Assembly (NCBI RefSeq): GCF_954871325.1
Contig: NC_088775.1
Location: 73,075,561-73,139,560 of the forward strand
Source of the DNA: Gordionus sp. m RMFG-2023
Lineage: Eukaryota > Nematomorpha > Gordioida > Chordodea > Parachordodidae
DNA length: 64,000 bases
Direction: 5' to 3'
Position numbers and translations under genes: made by a program. A model generated the notes under the pieces. The model was not told the origin of the DNA. It did no database searches and was given only the letters and a program-made list of their open reading frames with translations. Of this stretch, positions 25,322-37,035 are shown piece by piece. Numbering within the stretch: position 1 is the first letter of the stretch; each line of letters opens with the position of its first letter.

Positions 25322-25805
25322 TATGTTTAAAAATCTTATTATATTGCAGCTCTTTATTATCAATTAAGCAAAATTACAGTAAAAGTATATTTATTTTATA
25401 TTTAAATCTTATATTGCAGCTCTTTATTACCAATTAAACAAAATTACAGTAAAAGTGTATTTATTTTATATTTAAATATCTTATATTGCAGTTCTTTATT
25501 GCTCAATTTACAAGCTTTTATAAATATCATATTGCAGCTCTTTATTGGCTAAATAACTGTAAAAGTATATTTACTATAATGTTTAAAAATCTTATTATAT
25601 TGCAGCTCTTTATTATCAATTAAGCTAAATTACAGTAAAAGTATATTTATTTTATATTTAAATATCTTATATTGCAGCTCTTTATTGCTCAATTTACAAG
25701 CTTTTATAAATATCATATTGCAGCTCTTTATTATCAATTAAGATATTTACTATATTTTTAAAAATCATTATATTGCAGCTCTTTATTACTCAATTTTTCA
25801 TTCAT
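25322..25805. repeat. TTGCAGCTCTTTATT satellite, right part
   Basis: Resumes with tatgtttaaaaatcttatta, which matches an undisturbed unit at about 25570-25600. This shows where the gypsy copy entered. 25806-26044 is AT-rich without a gene. Confidence 0.88.
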
Positions 25806-26044
25806 ATTCTACGTTTATATTATTGTTTCGCGCACTAATATAAAATTATTTTTTTTATTCCTGATATATATATATGTAATTAAATTCTTATAAAATACAT
25901 TTTTAATATTGTCTACACAGGCATGAATAAATAAAATTATATTCGCGAATTTTCAGAAAATATTTATAATCAATAATAATTTAATATTTTGTGTTGTCAA
26001 ATTATGCACTTGAAATAAAAAGAAATATTCATTTGTAGCCATAA

Positions 26045-27530
26045 TTATATTATATAAATATTTACGATAAAAATTTTAATAGAGTTCTTAGTAAGAAAAA
26101 AAATTAACGATCCCATATTAGAAATAACAAAAAAATTTGAGTAAATAAGATATTTGAAGGAATAATAAGTATAAATACTCACTATAAAAATTTTATTTAT
26201 AGAGTTCCAATAAAAAAAATAAACGATACCATTAATTATTAGAAATCTCAAGAAAATTTTGAGTAAATAAGATATTTAAAGGAATAATAAGTATAAATAC
26301 CCACTTTAAAAATTTTATTTATAGAGTTCCAATAAAAAAAAATTAACGATCTTATATTAGAAATAACAAAAATATTTGAGTAAATAAGATATTTGAAGGA
26401 ATAATAAGTATAAATACTCACTATAAAAATTTTATTTATAGAGTTCCAATAAAAAAAAAATTAACGATAATATTAATTATTAGAAATCTCAAGAAAAATT
26501 TGAGTAAATAAGATATTTGAAGGAATAATAAGTATAAATACCCACTATAAAAATTTTATTTATAGAGTTCCAATAAAAAAAAATTAACGATCCCATATTA
26601 GAAATGACAAAAATATTTGAGTAAATAAGATATTTGAAGGAATAATAAGTTTAAATAGTCACTATAAAAAATTTATATATAGAGTTCCAATAATAAAAAA
26701 ATTAACGATCCCATTAATAATTAGAAATCTCAAGAAAAATTTGGGTAAATAAGATATTTGAAGGAATAATAAGTATAAATACCCACTATAAAAATTTTAT
26801 TTATAGAGTTCCAATAAAAAAAAAATTAACGATCCCATTAATTATTAGAAATCTCAAGAAAAATTTGAGTAAATAAGATATTTGAAGGAATAATAAGTAT
26901 AAATACCCCACTATAAAAATTTTATTTATAGAGTTCCAATAAAAAAAAAGATTAACGATCCTATTTATTATTAGAAATCTCAAGAAAAATTTGAGTAAAT
27001 AAGATATTTGAAGGAATAATAAGTATAATAACTCACTATAAAAATTTTATTTATAGAGTTCGAATAAAAAAAATTAACGATCCCATTAATTATTAAAAAT
27101 CTCAAGAAAAATTTGAGTAAATAAGATATTTGAAGGAATAATAAGTATAAATACCCACTATAAAAATTTTATTTATAGAGTTCCAATAAAAAAATTAACG
27201 ATCCCATTAATTATTAGAAATCTCAAGAAAAATTTGAGTAAATAAGATATTTGAAGGAATAATAAGTATAAATACCTACTATAAAAATTTTATTTATAGA
27301 GTTCCAATAAAAAAAATTAACGATCCCATTAATTATTAGAAATCTCAAGAAAAATTTGAGTAAATAAGATATTTGAAGGAATAATAAGTATAAATACCTA
27401 CTATAAAAATTTTATTTATCGAGTTAATAAAAAAATAATTAACGATCCCATTGATCATTAGAAATAACAAAAAAAATTAAAATATATGAGTAAATAGGAT
27501 ATTTATAGAAATAAAATTTATTTTCTACCC
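26045..27530. repeat. 120-bp satellite array, about 12 units, partly dimeric
   Basis: The gaaggaataataagtataaat box recurs every 112-127 bp from 26156 to 27376. Two monomer types exist: a short one (cccatattagaaataac) and a longer one (ccattaattattagaaatctc). They alternate short-long for three dimers (about 26100-26750), after which only the long type continues. It is related to the 134-bp array at 11430. Confidence 0.92.
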
Positions 27531-28659
27531 ATCTACAAGTCTCATGAAATTATATTCAGAAAACGATGTAAGTAAATGGCTACTAGTTTTCCCATTCTTG
27601 GTTATTTTTTTAGAATAAATATTTCAAAAAAATTAATCTATTGTTCTATTATTAAATAGATAAGTTCTCTAATGCAGAAGAAAATTGTTTTAATATCATC
27701 TAATATAAATTATTTAAAAAAATACATATAATATTGAATAAATTCTATTTATTATTTCATTATAAATTAATTATATTAAATATATCAATAATATTAAAAT
27801 ATGCAATATATATTACAAGTATATTAAAATATGCAATATATATTACAAGTATATTAAATAAATTATATTAATATGTAAATAATATTAATTATTATATTAT
27901 AATAAAATCTTATAATCTTACAATTTAATACATTTATTAATTTACATAATTTTCTTTATATCTAATTTAATATTAAATATATTAAAATTTAAAATTATAT
28001 TATACTATGTATTTATTAATATATAAATTTTTTATAATATTATATTATATTATTAATATATAAAACTAATTAATATTAGAATTATATATTTTCTAATATT
28101 TATATTAATAAATTTTTATTTATATTAAATTAATTTAAATAATTTACTTAAATAGTAAAATCTGTCTAATCTGTAAAAGTTAAATTTTAAATATTTTTTA
28201 AAATCTCTCGCTTCAAACTTATTGGGGCCATTTTAGCTTATTTGCTTTTTTAACATTTTTTAATAATAGTAATTGCGGACTGTAACCTTTAATATTTTTT
28301 AAATCTCTCGCTTCAAACTTATAGGGGCCATTTTAGCTTATTTGTCTTTTTGATATTAGAGCGGACCCGAACCTACTTTGATCTGATAAAATTTTTAATA
28401 TCCTTATTTATAAAAATATATTAATTTTATACAAAAACAAAAGATCTTTATTTTCTCTTTATCAAAATTATTTTTATACATCAAAAAGTTAAAAAATATC
28501 TAAAAGTTGGGGAAAAATTTTAAAGGTACACACCAAAATTAATTCTCTTTTGATTATTTAAAAAAAACAAATTTCATGTTTAAGTTTGGACCAAAAATAG
28601 TATGATTTTAAAAATCTGGGTGGATCTTTATAATTTAAAAATCCAGACTTGGTTATTAT
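27531..28659. other. AT-rich interval with a ~65-bp direct repeat
   Basis: Mostly A/T. A block containing aaatctctcgcttcaaactt and ggggccattttagcttattt occurs at about 28195-28250 and 28300-28350. No gene seen. Confidence 0.5.
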
Positions 28660-29348
28660 TAGGGGTGTACCTACTGATACCACTTATTGGAGGCCGATCC
28701 GATATTAAATTGATATATCTAATTTTGTATTCTGTAAAAATACCAATGGTTTTAATTTTTAATATACTTTTTATAGTATAACATCTATAATTTAACTATA
28801 CCATAACATATGACATTTAAATATATTGTAATGATCCATTAGTTTATATTCAACTCAATTCCAATTCTAAAAGTATATAAAATATTTTTATTGATAAATC
28901 ACTTATTTATATAGTAAGTAATAACATTAATCTATTTACATAATTAGTAATAAACAAATATATTATGAAATTTGAAATAAATATTTAAAATTAATATAAT
29001 GAAGATTTCTTTTTAGAAATACCAATATTTCCAATTTATCAGAGATCAGTCTGCAGTGATGGGGACTGTCAATATCACTAGCATCATTAAAAACAGATTT
29101 TGAAAAGATTATTGCACATTTTTTTAAACAGAATGCGAAAAAAAGTAACAATATGGCAGAATGTTTATTAACTAATTATTACTATTAAAAAAATTAAACA
29201 AAATAAAAATGGATTTCGATTTTATTTAAAAAAATTTTATTTTTGTTAAAAGCGCCATTTTTTATCGGATCATAAAATTTCATATTTGCCGATAGCCGAT
29301 ATTTTAAAATGGGTGAAATATCGGCCAGATCCAATCCGTACATTCCTA
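28660..29348 (-). mobile_element. hAT element, 689 bp, internally deleted
   Basis: Ends TAGGGGTGTAC (28660) and GTACATTCCTA (29348) form imperfect terminal inverted repeats; further in, ATCGG-rich boxes mirror each other. The flanking 8-mers GTTATTAT (28652-28659) and ATTATTAT (29349-29356) agree at 7 of 8 positions, as expected of an old hAT target duplication. A C-terminal transposase remnant lies inside on the minus strand. Confidence 0.8.
28963..29151 (-). pseudogene. hAT transposase C-terminal (dimerisation) remnant
   Basis: The minus-strand reading CRLISDKLEILVFLKRNL resembles the end of hAT/ZBED transposases, where a CRLSPDKFEMLLFLKRNL-like helix closes the dimerisation domain. The preceding IIFSKSVFNDASDID fits the AERLFSxAGxID segment loosely. 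Only about 60 residues are left, with no catalytic core. Its position inside TAGGG-type TIRs supports the call. Confidence 0.7.
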
Positions 29349-30234
29349 ATTATTATAGTTAGTTAGCTTATGATAATATTTTGCTTTATATCAGAGAAAC
29401 TATGCATCCAGCAGGTAATTTAAATTAGAGGTATGTTATGGTTAAGCCTTAGTTTATTTATAATTTTTGCTTAATTTTCACAAAAACTGGGTTCAGGATA
29501 AGACTATAACATTACACATTATATGGTTTAGGGTAAATTAATAATATTTTAAAAATTGGGTTAAGTTTAATTAACCACTTTTCACTATTTATAATTTTGG
29601 TTAACAAATTTATTTGGGAAATTTTTTCAGGAATATATTTTTCAATTTTTTTTTGATGATTTTCTCAATATTTTTAAATATTTTAGTTGTGGAATTTTTT
29701 TCCTTGGGATTATTTTGCTGAGATGATTTTTTTTCCTGGGAATTTTGTTCCTGAGTTTGTTTTAACCAGCCTGGGTCTTGGGAATTTTTTCAAATCCAAG
29801 TAGAATCAAAAATGTTAAATTTATGTCTCTGATAAATATAATCCTTGTTACATCATTATTATAATAATGTAGGTAAATATTAAAAATTTATTACAGTTTT
29901 ATTTAAAAAATATTTCTAAATAGTATATTTTGACAAAATATCACTTAAGAGACCATTTTTATATCAAGTTTAATTCTTAAATCTTGAGATTTAAAATTAA
30001 TTTTAGCTTATGTTTTTTTTAATTTTCAAATTTACTGTTTACCACCTCATTGTAAATTGAAAAATACCCTGATGATAATAATTTCAACTGATTATAGTAT
30101 TATTTCTATCTAAATCAAATGAATTAGTCTTTATTTATAATTATATCCGCTCTTATAAAAAAATATATTATGATTCAAAAATAATTAAATTATCAAAATA
30201 TTTAGCATAATTTAATATTAATTTGTAGGCTTTT
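29349..30234. other. AT-rich interval between hAT element and LSM6
   Basis: Contains a degenerate t/g-rich stretch with cctgggaatttt boxes (about 29690-29760) like the minisatellite at 11270. No gene found. This is the 3' side of LSM6; no clear AATAAA follows its stop. Confidence 0.4.
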
Positions 30235-30705
30235 TCATTTCTTTTGAACATTGATGTATAGAACTAAGATATAAATAAACAATTTATAAGAATAAATTAA
30301 GCATTAATATTTACTATGTTAAATAATAACAAAATTAAATTTAAAAAAGATTCTTAGCATTAATTAAATGCCTAAAGATATTTAAATTAATCCTTATGTT
30401 ATATCGTTTTTAATGACACCATTATATAATAATTTATATTTCGATTTAATTATTAAAAACCGTTATTCCCTCGAATAAACGCGTCTCCATATTTATTTTT
30501 AAGTTGTCCATTACAATATTCCTCTGACTGTTCTAAAGCTATATTCATATAACCGTCTAAACAGGCTAAAATACCTAATAAATTCTATTATATATAACAA
30601 CTAATATGTATAACCTCTATAATCAACACCTGAGTTAAGTTTTACAACAACCGGTCTGCCAACAATTTGTTTTAAAAATTCAGAAGGAGTTTGTTTAGAC
30701 CCCAT
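30235..30705 (-). CDS. LSM6: U6 snRNA-associated Sm-like protein LSm6
   Basis: LSm6 is one of seven Sm-fold proteins of the LSm1-7 (mRNA decay, cytoplasm) and LSm2-8 (U6 snRNP, nucleus) rings that bind oligo-U. Three exons on the minus strand: 30705-30615, 30574-30461 and 30263-30235, together 234 nt, 77 residues and TGA, close to the usual ~80. Introns are 40 nt (30575-30614) and 197 nt (30264-30460), both GT-AG. Sm1 motif: GRPVVVKLNSGVDYRGILAC with LDGYMNIAL. Sm2: IRGNNVLYI, split by the second intron. SEEYCNGQLKNKYGDAF is the family signature linker. No in-frame break, so it looks functional. The start at 30705 gives MGSKQTPSEFLK, as in orthologues. A 20-codon upstream ORF precedes it. Confidence 0.95.
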
Positions 30706-31194
30706 ATTCAGAATACTATATTCTATATTAATTTTTTAAGGATAACGTGTTGCTGTCATATCCCAGTCAGATTCATCAAATTTTGATACGACACTCATAA
30801 TAAAATTTTAAATAGAGTTCAATCATAGAGAAAGTCAAATGTTCATTCTGCAGATATAGCATCCAATAAAGGCAGAAAAGGGGAATGGAATAATTTTATT
30901 TGCAGCCCTCTGTTCAAAACTGATTTACTTTTTGCAAGCTATGTATTAAGATGCAACTGCCTCGAGGTTTTTATAATTGTAGGACGATTATATCTTAATA
31001 CATTAATGTTAAGAAAGGTATTGTGAAGTAAATATATTTATTTTTCATGAGATATATAAATTTTAAAACTAACATTTTTTACTTTTTAAATTTATAAATT
31101 CGTTCTAAATCAATTTTTTTTTAAAAATAATAAATTTATAATATTTAATAAATATTTTTAAAAATTTCTTATACTGAGCATATCAATTCATTAT
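30706..31194 (-). other. LSM6 upstream region with a short upstream ORF
   Basis: On the minus strand 30798-30736 encodes MSVVSKFDESDWDMTATRYP and a TAA, ending about 30 nt before the LSM6 start. An acceptor-like TTAATATAG lies between them (ending at 30723). It could be a uORF, a 5' leader intron, or a trans-splice acceptor. Reading it as an alternative N-terminus would need an intron of about 24 nt. The remainder to 31194 is AT-rich. Confidence 0.45.
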
Positions 31195-31994
31195 CAGTGC
31201 CTACATGGCCGGTTTGGGTAGGAGAGAAATGTCTCCAAAATATATCGGCATTTGTGGTATAAATTATTGAGGGTTAATATTTGTAGGCATTGATTTGGAG
31301 GGTGGGGGGGGGGGGGTGTAGTTTTTAACTTGAATTATATTCTTTTTAAATTCAATAATTAAAACAATTGCTAATTTATAATAAAAAAACTATGAATTTT
31401 TTCTTTTTAAATTTTAAATTTTAAACCTTCTTAATAATTATTTTACTATAATATTTTACAATTTCACGCGTAAAATATTAATAATTCTTATTTGTTAATT
31501 TTCTAAAGGTATAGAGGTTAACATATATGTAATTTTAATAATAAATTTTAGTAAGAATATAATAAATCATTAAAAATTTTAACAAAATACTGGAAATAAT
31601 ATTATTAAAAATAAGATTTTCGATAGGTAAACAAATTTTAACTATTTTCCTTATTTAATAGTTAGCAAACATCCAATTGCCATATTATATTTTCTTTTCA
31701 TTCAATGATCAATCCCAATGGAGTGACACAAACAGCTTTTCGATTTCCAATTGATTATAAACAAGAATTAGAGATTTAATTGTTTTTCCCAGCCTTAATA
31801 GGCCTGGAAGGATGTAACAAAAATTTTGTTGTGAGATTATAAATGGTAGCTTATTATAAGATTTTTTTTTATTAATATAACTATAGCATCTTGGTTTAGC
31901 AAATATCGCGGCTCTTATAAATTTTTTAGGGGGTAGGGGTAGATTTTGTAGGGGGCAGGGTTGGCCTTCATCAATTTCTGCCATGTAGACGCTG
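31195..31994. mobile_element. hAT-like MITE 1 with G-rich arms
   Basis: The left end CAGTGCCTACATGGC mirrors the right end GCCATGTAGACGCTG. G-rich arms (a run of 12-14 G at about 31303-31316; ggggtaggggtag near 31930) flank an AT core. It sits in the same tandem repeat as MITE 2 and shares its termini. Flanking 8-mers do not match convincingly, so the exact ends are less sure. An open frame at 31709-31984 lies wholly inside it and is not a gene. Confidence 0.7.
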
Positions 31995-33190
31995 CATAAA
32001 ATCCTTATTTATGATAATGTCCATGCGTCCTCTTAGTTTCAATCATAGACCCTTTTTTTATTTCGCATTTGAAATTGTGCTTTATTTATCGCGCCATTAT
32101 TATATTATTCTTAATCCATTTGCGATGAACTCTGAACTTTTTAGAAATTAATTATTATTATTTAATTAACTCTTATTTTGAGTATATCAATTGATCGGAT
32201 TTTTATTGGTGGTATTGTGCAGAGTCTACATGAGCGGGAGGGGTAGGAACAGTTTGCATGCTATTTTTTGAGGGGGTAAGCTGCTTTAATGGGGGTAGGA
32301 TAAATTTTTTGGGGGGTTATCTATTAAATTTTGAGATGAAATAGGACAAAATTTATTGCTGTAAAAATTATACTTTTATTATAGTATTATTATAATACAA
32401 TTCATCGACCAAATCTATATATTGCAAACATTCATTCACATTGTTTTCCAAATAATATCCTTTTAAATGTAATTTAAAAGGTTTATATATTTTAGCAAGC
32501 TCATAATGCAATAATAACTAATTCATTGTAAATAATGGAGGTTTTAATTGAATTTATTATCTAAAAAATAAATTCTATATATTCACAAAATATAGATAGT
32601 TGATAGTAGATATAGATTAATTTAAGTTATCCTTTATAAATTCTTTGAAAAGAGTATCAATAAATAAATAGGTGAAAATAATGATAAAGAGACACCGCCG
32701 CCGAAGGTGGCGATTTTTTAGCGGGGTAGGCAAAGGTTTTTGAAGGGAGTTTGCATCCAGTGAAAATCCTGTCATGTAGACGCTGGTATTGTGTATACTT
32801 TCTTTTTCTCCTCAGTTTTAATTATTAATCTTTTAAATCTCGCCAGCCTTTTTTTTTATCGCTATTATATTATTATTAATCCCCTCGTGACTTTTTGTAT
32901 ACTGTAAAACAGCAATATTATATGCCTTTTAAAAGTTTATTCAATTAAACTCTTAAAACTGATCCTATCAATTTTTGGATTCTTATTAGTGCTAGGGTGT
33001 ATACTTATTCTCCTCTGTTTTACTCATCGATCCTTTAAGTTTTGCATTCGCTATTCCACATTAATTATCGCGAAATTATATTATTCTTTATCCATTAACG
33101 ATGAACTATGAATTATTTCAACTGCTTCTTAAAATTAATTATTTTTATTCAAAACTCTTAAACTAAGTCTCGTTTTGTGAGCATATTGAG
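31995..33190. repeat. Tandem repeat of ~200-220 bp, three units, invaded by MITEs
   Basis: Units at about 31995-32219, 32786-33000 and 33000-33190 share boxes: a ctcctc-tgtttt start, a tttatcgcgccattattata-type middle, aatccatttgcgatgaactc, and a tgatcctatcaatttttgga-type end. Part of a unit also precedes MITE 1 (31160-31194). No coding. Confidence 0.65.
32220..32785. mobile_element. hAT-like MITE 2, 566 bp, with 8-bp target duplication
   Basis: Termini CAGAGTCTACATGAG and its mirror CATGTAGACGCTG are flanked by a perfect 8-bp duplication GTATTGTG (32212-32219 and 32786-32793), the hAT signature. Arms are G-rich; no coding. Confidence 0.88.
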
Positions 33191-33339
33191 TGTAATGGAG
33201 AAACAAGTGAGAAAAAAATGATCACTGATTTTCATCTCACTTTGATAGCAAACATCTAGACAAAAATATTTTTCATGAGGAGTTAGAAGGATTGCTGCAA
33301 ATTTATAAAATATAAAGTTGTTAGAACCTAGAGGGCTGA

Positions 33340-34610
33340 TAATACAGATAAAATTACCAACTTATGCAATAAAATCTTAAATGGAGATGTACCAAGTTTT
33401 ATAACCTGTGCCAGACTCATCGCTCCCCAAAAATATAACAAGGACATCCGACTCATCGCCATTGGTTCAACTTATCGCAGATTGGTAGCAAAATTAAATC
33501 ATACAAGAATCAAACATGAGGCATCACACATCCTCAGTCCATACCAATTGGGTGAGCATACCCGGTGATTATGAGGTTGCAGTACACTTAGCAAGAATTC
33601 ACCCCACAAACAAAGCTTTAGTAAATATCGACTTTTCCAACGCATGCAACACTCTCTTGTAACATCTTCCTACATTCCACTTACTCCCATTTCTATGCTT
33701 ACACCAAATTCCTTTTCTCTTGTTAATTTCCAACAATCTTAGAATTCAACACGGAAAAATACTTTCAGTCGAGGACATTCTACAGGGAGACCCCCTGGGA
33801 TCCCTTTTTTAGTCTTGAAATCAATGACATAATAAAATTAATAAACTCTTCATGTACTCTATCGCTTTATGCGTGGTACTTCGATGATAGTCTTGAGTGG
33901 TTCCTGCTAAGAAATTGACAAAGCAGTTAATATAATACACGAAATGGACACAGCTATCGGACTATCGCTTGACCCAAGCAAATCTGAATCCGCCCAATTA
34001 AATTCAAACGCATCTGACACTCATGATTTCAAATTCACTACACTTGATGAATTAACACATCTAGGATCTTTTGTAGGAGAACATGAGGCAATTTGTACCT
34101 TTCTTCACTCCACTCTTGGCATCATCCTTAAACTGGAGGACATACTCTTCTTCCTTCACACAAGTCCTTTTTCTTGTTTAAAATCTTTAAAAGGATTCTT
34201 TATGAACTCCTTTCAAAACCGATTCTTAAATATCCTTTTCCACTCAAAGCATACGAAAATTGAATAGAGGACTTAACCGAAAAATAAGTAAATCTCAGAT
34301 TCAAAAAAACTGCTCGGGCCCAAGCTTCACTCCCAACCAAATTAGGCGGACTTAGCATAAGATTTCCCTACGACTTAGCAATAACCTCTTTCATATCGAG
34401 TAGCCTGTTGTCAAAGTAGATAACCAACACCCATCATTCTAAAGAAGACTCTTCCTTAACTAATGCAATAAATATTTAGAAAACACGGATCAATATTGGT
34501 TCTCATCCACCCACAACCCATAAACAGAAGAACTGGGGCGCGCCGGTAGTTACTCGTTGTGTTAAAGCACTCCTCTTATCTAGCTTGCAATCTAGTGACC
34601 GCACTTAATT
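33340..34610 (+). mobile_element. Non-LTR retrotransposon (LINE) fragment with RT domain
   Basis: In changing frames it reads ITCARLIAPQKYNKDIRLIA, IGSTYRRLVAKL, SPYQLG, ALVNIDFSNACN, LQGDPLGSLF, and a YFDD active-site box at 33877-33888 within WYFDDS. It continues with LSLDPSKSES, TKLGGLSIRFPYDLA and WGAPVVTRCVKALL. These are palm and thumb motifs of a LINE reverse transcriptase in correct order. The 5' part and any endonuclease are missing, and several frameshifts and stops make it inactive. It is the same family as 45-580. Base composition is richer in C than the surroundings, as in an element of separate origin. Confidence 0.82.
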
Positions 34611-34940
34611 CTCTTCCCTGCTCAATGGTACTGGGCATAAGTCTTTAAAGGCCCTTCCTTCTGTCAATCTTCGGCGATAGAAATAATTTAATAGCTTGGG
34701 CTCACGAATTTTATCAAATGTACTCCAACATTGTTGAATTTGACAAGCTACACACTTGAGTTCCCAAACGATTTTTGAATCTTGTCTTAATCTATCCTTT
34801 GACAACATCATGTCATCTAAATCCATGTCATCTAAATCCATGTCATCTAAATCCATGTCTAACATCTCTATTTATTTTATCTTCCTTAATAGGTAATCGG
34901 GATAATTTTATAACATTTTCTCTGCCATCCTAATGCTAAA
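34605..34940 (-). mobile_element. Ty3/gypsy fragment of a different subfamily (fossil)
   Basis: Minus-strand sequence resembles the RNase H to integrase linker of copies 1-3 (compare LSRLPIKED with ALSRLPILDTEE, and the CQIQQCWSTFDK stretch with the IQQSWLNFDR stretch). A 15-bp motif coding DMDLD is repeated in tandem here, where the other copies have it once. Only a fragment remains. Confidence 0.7.
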
Positions 34941-34959
34941 TATCCAGAGCCAACTTATA

Positions 34960-35330
34960 CTAGACCCAAAGGTTTTAAAACATCTTTTTAATAATCAAAA
35001 ACTTGTAACTAAGCTTAAAACAAAGTTTAAAAAAAATTCTTTTTATATCTTGGAATAAAATATAATTACAGTGTTAATTTATTACTAGAACCAAAGATAG
35101 AACATCTTTCTAATATGAAAAAAAATAAACTTGGTTTAAAACAAACTATTTTAATTTTTTATATATTTAGTACCCAGCAAGACGGCCCATCTGGCCGACC
35201 CATGGCTCAACAAGCCCAATGAGTCGGGTAAGTCGTGGTCAATTTTTCAACCCTGGTTCAGGGTTGGTCTGATTTCTACCACTTCGGCTCCAGTTCTGGG
35301 TCGAAAACCCCTACAATTTAACAACACTAT
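34960..35330. repeat. Short direct duplication and a hAT-like right end
   Basis: Two ~115-bp direct copies (about 34968-35085 and 35090-35165) share a tactagaaccaaagat-type start and an aacatcttt-taat box. 35170-35328 is a GC-richer block (ccgacccatggctcaac, ggttcagggttggtctg) ending in TTTAACAACACTA, the same terminus as 1-35. Confidence 0.55.
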
Positions 35331-35997
35331 GTATCAGTGACAAAGCGTAAAATTTTCTACTAGGGAATCAATTAATTTTTTTAATTTGCAATACCATATA
35401 AAATATTAAGATTTATCAGTGTGCAGATAATAAAGTCTTTGTTTTTGAGTATTATACTTAAGTATCTAATTTGAAAGCTATTGTTTTATTAAAGGGAATC
35501 GTAATAAATTATTACTTACAATAAATTTATAATCTTTTCAAAAATCTAAATCTTCACTCTGCATTTGCGGTTGTTGAAGTCAAAATTTAAAATTCTTCAA
35601 ATTTTGTAAAATTGTTATTTTTGTCTTCCTTTTTTCTATAATCAATTTGTTTATAATAAGTATTTCTACTATATTTTAATTATATTTTCACAATCCGTTT
35701 AAAATTAATAGTTGTTTTTAAAAATGATTGGAGATAATTTTGTTCTTAAAATTATTAATAATATTTGTCTATCTCTTTTATTTATTAAAACAATAAACAT
35801 TTTTTCTTTTTTAAACGTAAAATTACATGACCCAATTCATATGATTATTTTGTTATTTATAGAAAAAAAGAAGCTAATTTATATTTGTTCAATTTGTATT
35901 TTTTTTAAATAACAAAAATTGACATCAATATATTTATTGTATTGTCATGATTAATTCTTTTTTTAAATTCAAATTTATAGAATGTATATATTTTTTT

Positions 35998-36105
35998 TTA
36001 ACATAGTATAATTTTTTTTAACGTAGTATAATTTTTTTTAACGTAGTATAATTTTTTTTAACGTAGTATAATTTTTTTTAACGTAGTATAATTTTTTAAC
36101 GTACT
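35998..36105. repeat. 20-bp tandem repeat, about 5-6 units
   Basis: Units of taacgtagtataattttttt, nearly identical, so recently expanded. Confidence 0.92.
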
Positions 36106-36805
36106 AAAAATGCTATTAATTTTTTAATATAGTAAATATAGTGATTTTAGTGTAGTATTAAAATCATATTAATTTTATTTAAGAATATTTTGAGAAAAAA
36201 TGAAATGGCAAACATTGTTTCTGGTACTTCTAGGGACGTTTTGATACTGATGTGTATATATGAACTTCTAATTTGGCGATTAATGAAATAAATACATTTA
36301 AGTGTACATAATGGGAGTCAGCTATAGCACCATTTTATGGTTTGTACATCGATTAAATTATATTAACATATACATTAAACAATGACATATTATGTCATTG
36401 GCATTAATATAAAAAATGATATGATAATTAGTCGCCCCTCAAACTACAAAGTGGAGCTAGAACTGATTCCTGTGTATCTGCATTTTAAATTAATGAATCG
36501 CCAATCTAATAGTGTACATCATTGATATTATAACATAATAAAATAAAATTAGAATACAGAATCTAGAAGATAAACTATAATCATACAATCGAATATTTTT
36601 AACTCACCTCATTTAATAATATCAATAAAAAATCAGGCAACGTGTAACTATGTGGTCAAGATAAAAAATATATAAACGGATCTAATCAGTTTTACTCAAA
36701 TTTAATAGGGAATATTTATACTTTTTTTAAAATATTTATATAATGCACTTGATATTATGTAATTTTAAATATCTCATTAAAACAATGAAGGATACTACAA
36801 TGCAT

Positions 36806-37035
36806 ATAATAACATAGCCAAGTTTATTTTTTATTTTTTTATGGGGGGGGGGGGGGGGGGTATCTTTCTTACTATAATTTTTAATGAGAAAATTTAAATT
36901 ATCGGTTAAAGGCTTTTAGTTGTCCACATTTTTATAAATAATATAGGTTATACACTAAAAAATGTCATTATGATTATTTTAAAATCATTTAATAAATTTA
37001 CATAAAAACCCCCTCCTCCTATCTTGGCTAAAGAC
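36806..37035. repeat. Small MITE with an 18-19-base poly-G tract
   Basis: AGCCAAG at the left and CTTGGCT at about 37023-37029 form short inverted ends. The left arm has the poly-G run (about 36842-36860) and the right arm ccccctcctcct. Class unknown. Confidence 0.5.

Noticed and set aside
26045-26983. Minus-strand open frames in the 120-bp satellite
   Set aside because: Read-through of monomers; hydrophobic only because the DNA is AT-rich.
31709-31984. 91-codon minus-strand open frame
   Set aside because: Lies entirely in MITE 1, including its G-rich arm (Pro/Leu-rich translation); no family resemblance.
31195-31994. 8-bp target duplication for MITE 1
   Set aside because: Flanking 8-mers TTCATTAT and CATAAAAT do not match; the end calls rest on the inverted termini alone.
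36385-36405. Short perfect palindrome aatgacatattatgtcatt considered as an operator
   Set aside because: Isolated, no gene beside it; expected by chance in AT-rich DNA.
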